A stretch of DNA of 64,000 nucleotides from Sphingobium sp. EP60837 (GTDB taxonomy: Bacteria; Pseudomonadota; Alphaproteobacteria; Sphingomonadales; Sphingomonadaceae), in contig NZ_CP015987.1 of NCBI RefSeq assembly GCF_001658005.1, positions 860,001 to 924,000 on the forward strand, read 5' to 3'. The notes below the pieces were generated by a model that did no database searches, was not told the DNA's origin, and saw only the letters and a program-made list of their open reading frames with translations. The translations under genes and the position numbers were made by a program. Within the stretch, counting starts at the first letter, position 1. Every line of letters starts with the position of its first letter. This document shows positions 62,548-64,000 of this stretch, one piece after another.

Positions 62548-63234
62548 TCAGCGGATATTAAGGCCCAGCTCACCCAATATTTGCGCCGCCTGCTCCCGCG
62601 AAATTGTAGCGCCGCGGAAGAGTCCGGCGTCAACCAGACGCAGGCCGCCAAGATCCGCGCCGCGCAAGTCTGCGCCTTCGAAGCGGCAACCCTGCATATT
62701 CGCCTCACGCAGGCTGGACTGCTGGAAGCTCGCCTGGCGGAAATCACATTTGCGCAGGTCCGCTTGCGAGAAGTCCATGCGGGTCAGCGTTGCTCGCCGG
62801 AAGGAGAGGCCGGGCAGCTTGGCGTCGATGAGCAGGGTCTCTTCGAAATGGAAATCGACCCCCCGCACATCGGTAAGGTCTGCCCCGGTGAGCTTGCATT
62901 GTCCGAACTTTGCGCCCTCCAGCACTGTCCGCTTGAAGGACGCATTGTTGAAGTCGCTGGCGGCGACGGCCGCTTCGCTGAGGTCGCATCCTGTCAAGTT
63001 CGCGAACGCCGCGCGGCAGGATCGCCAGCGCGTGCGTTCTAGCTTCGCCCCGCTGAAATCCGTTTTCCGCAGATTGCAGCGTTCGAAAGACCAATCGGAT
63101 AGATCGAGGCGCGAAAGATCTGCGTCCGACAGGTCGCACTGGATGAGCGACTGTGGTCCCTCAAGCTGTTGGAGGGTTTCACGGTCGAGCGTTCGGTCAC
63201 ATATCGGAGGCCCGTGTTCAGGGCTCATCGACAT
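62548..63234 (-). CDS. Pentapeptide repeat protein (Qnr/McbG-like size)
   Basis: A 228-residue protein built mostly of pentapeptide repeats (A/C/S)(D/N)(L/F)XX, for example CDLSDADLSRLDLSDWSFER, GADLTDVRG, QADLRKCDFRQASF and NMQGCRFEGADLRGADLGG. Such proteins form a right-handed beta-helix mimicking DNA; Qnr and MfpA proteins protect gyrase. The length (228) is near Qnr (218), but I cannot tell whether this one binds gyrase. It lies next to an unrelated small exported protein. The ATG at 63234 is preceded by no clear ribosome site; ATG at codon 3 is possible. Confidence 0.87.
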   Translation of the reverse strand: MSMSPEHGPPICDRTLDRETLQQLEGPQSLIQCDLSDADLSRLDLSDWSFERCNLRKTDFSGAKLERTRWRSCRAAFANLTGCDLSEAAVAASDFNNASFKRTVLEGAKFGQCKLTGADLTDVRGVDFHFEETLLIDAKLPGLSFRRATLTRMDFSQADLRKCDFRQASFQQSSLREANMQGCRFEGADLRGADLGGLRLVDAGLFRGATISREQAAQILGELGLNIR

Positions 63235-63249
63235 GCTCCGCGAACGCAG

Positions 63250-63576
63250 TCAGTTATCGCAATATTCCCAGCGGCCCGCGTTGCAGGCGGCGACGGCGCG
63301 ACGCCATGCAGCCATCTGGCGCGAATAGTCGGCGCGCGCGTCTGCATAGTCGCCCTGATTGCCGCTTTGCGCCTGCCGATAATTTTGCATCATCCGGGCG
63401 TCGCGTTCGCGGACATAGGCCAGCTGCTGCTGGTTCATACGCTTGATGATCGCACGGTCGCGCGCGCGCGCCGCTGCGCTCCGCATCGTCGGATCATTCG
63501 GATCGTCAGCCAGCGCCGCCGATGGCGCGAGCGCCGCGCACGCCGCCGCGATGCAAATGGATATACTGAACTTCAT
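63250..63576 (-). CDS. Small exported protein
   Basis: A 108-residue protein with signal peptide residues 1-23 (MKFSISICIAAACAALAPSA then ALADD). The mature part is helical, basic and Gln/Arg-rich (NQQQLAYVRERDARMMQNYR, RRAVAACNAGRWEYCDN) and has two cysteines near the end (ACNAGRWEYC). I do not recognise the family. ATG 63576 starts the signal peptide. It is 15 bases upstream of the pentapeptide gene on the same strand, so the two may be co-transcribed. It is divergent from the RNase gene at 63708. Confidence 0.72.
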   Translation of the reverse strand: MKFSISICIAAACAALAPSAALADDPNDPTMRSAAARARDRAIIKRMNQQQLAYVRERDARMMQNYRQAQSGNQGDYADARADYSRQMAAWRRAVAACNAGRWEYCDN

Positions 63577-63707
63577 CGGTTCCGCCCCCCTCATCCCTTA
63601 TTCGCCTATTTGCTTTCCGTTTCTGCAACGTCAATCGATTTGCGACGAGCGGCGGGAGCATCGCCAATTATGGACAATCGCCGGGCCGCCTGATCTAACT
63701 GGCGGGG

Positions 63708-64000
63708 ATGAAGACAGTTGTTGATAGCGGCAATGCGCTGGGCGCGGGCCTTGCGCTCATCAGATCCGAATTTCAGGTCCCTGCGGCATTTCCGCCCGAT
63801 ACGGTGCAGGCCGCAGAAGAAGCGGCCCGGCGTGTTCCGACCGAGCATGTCGATCGCACAGACCTGCCCTTCGTCACGCTCGATCCCGCTTCGTCCACCG
63901 ATCTCGACCAGGCACTGTGGATCGAACCGAGCGGCGGCGATCTGCTGCTGCATTACGCCATCGCCGATGTGGGCTGGTTCGTCGATGATGGCGGCGCGAT
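63708..64000 (+). CDS. RNB-domain ribonuclease (RNase II family), start only
   Basis: The frame is open from ATG 63708 to the window edge (97 codons). It starts MKTVVDSGNALGAGLALIRS; RTDLPFVTLDPASSTDLDQA followed by LHYAIADVGWFVDDGGA is the N-terminal part of the RNB catalytic domain with two of its metal-binding aspartates. RNase II/R homologues degrade RNA 3' to 5'. The missing C-terminus prevents choosing between RNase II, RNase R and the short RNB proteins. ATG 63708 is preceded by GGCGGGG. Confidence 0.88.
   Translation, partial: MKTVVDSGNALGAGLALIRSEFQVPAAFPPDTVQAAEEAARRVPTEHVDRTDLPFVTLDPASSTDLDQALWIEPSGGDLLLHYAIADVGWFVDDGGA

Overview
The window is high-GC DNA with the gene content of a sphingomonad (Alphaproteobacteria, Sphingomonadaceae, probably Sphingobium or a close relative). 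The main reasons are a nearly complete protocatechuate 4,5-cleavage (lig) cluster of the type known from Sphingobium sp. SYK-6, a fused CysNC, a MucR with a histone-like tail, and several small proteins I recognise as sphingomonad-restricted. I see no phage, plasmid, IS element, CRISPR array, tRNA or rRNA. The window cuts one gene at each end: cobN on the left and an RNB-domain ribonuclease on the right.

0-14.3 kb is cobalamin metabolism, run from two cobalamin riboswitches. One (minus strand, about 4.33-4.53 kb) precedes a NiCoT-type Co/Ni permease, a CobW GTPase and cobaltochelatase CobN. The other (plus strand, about 8.82-8.98 kb) precedes a 14-codon leader ORF, a DUF1636 protein and cobT, cobC, cobS, threonine-phosphate decarboxylase, cbiB and cobU, nearly all with ATGA-type overlaps. 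Between them lie an OprP-like phosphate porin behind an array of four Pho-box-like half sites, fdhD, and a GH13 alpha-glucosidase.

14.5-35.8 kb is mostly housekeeping and mixed metabolism. It holds pntAB-pntB without pntAA, a wHTH-like unknown gene, a Crp/Fnr regulator, mucR, a HU gene, a two-gene oxidoreductase/Rieske operon with a dyad operator, a BASS transporter, an enoyl-CoA hydratase, an MFS exporter, a TetR regulator, sulfate assimilation (cysD, cysNC, cysQ), a dienelactone hydrolase, SIMPL and DUF1206 proteins, and a PepSY membrane operon with a possible Fur site.

36-49 kb has a LysR gene, an RND tripartite efflux operon with a divergent two-component system, modABC, rlpA, small sphingomonad proteins, two strong hairpins and a twice-frameshifted TolA-like gene.

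49-61.4 kb is the aromatic catabolic island. Minus-strand ligK-ligU-ligI is divergent from ligR, which has an unusual tandem HTH. Then come a DUF1932 dehydrogenase, ligJ, a VanA-type Rieske oxygenase, ligA, ligB, ligC, then pobR (with two tiny co-transcribed genes) divergent from pobA. Together PobA makes protocatechuate from 4-hydroxybenzoate, LigAB cleaves it, LigC and LigI give oxalomesaconate, and LigU, LigJ and LigK take it to pyruvate and oxaloacetate. The right end has an EamA transporter, a pentapeptide-repeat protein, a small exported protein and the start of an RNase. Intergenic regions carry several REP-like palindromic repeats. I do not see a clearly new system; the points most worth following up are the double-HTH LigR, the orphan DUF1932 and Rieske genes inside the lig operon, the oxidoreductase/Rieske operon, and the leader ORF behind the second riboswitch.
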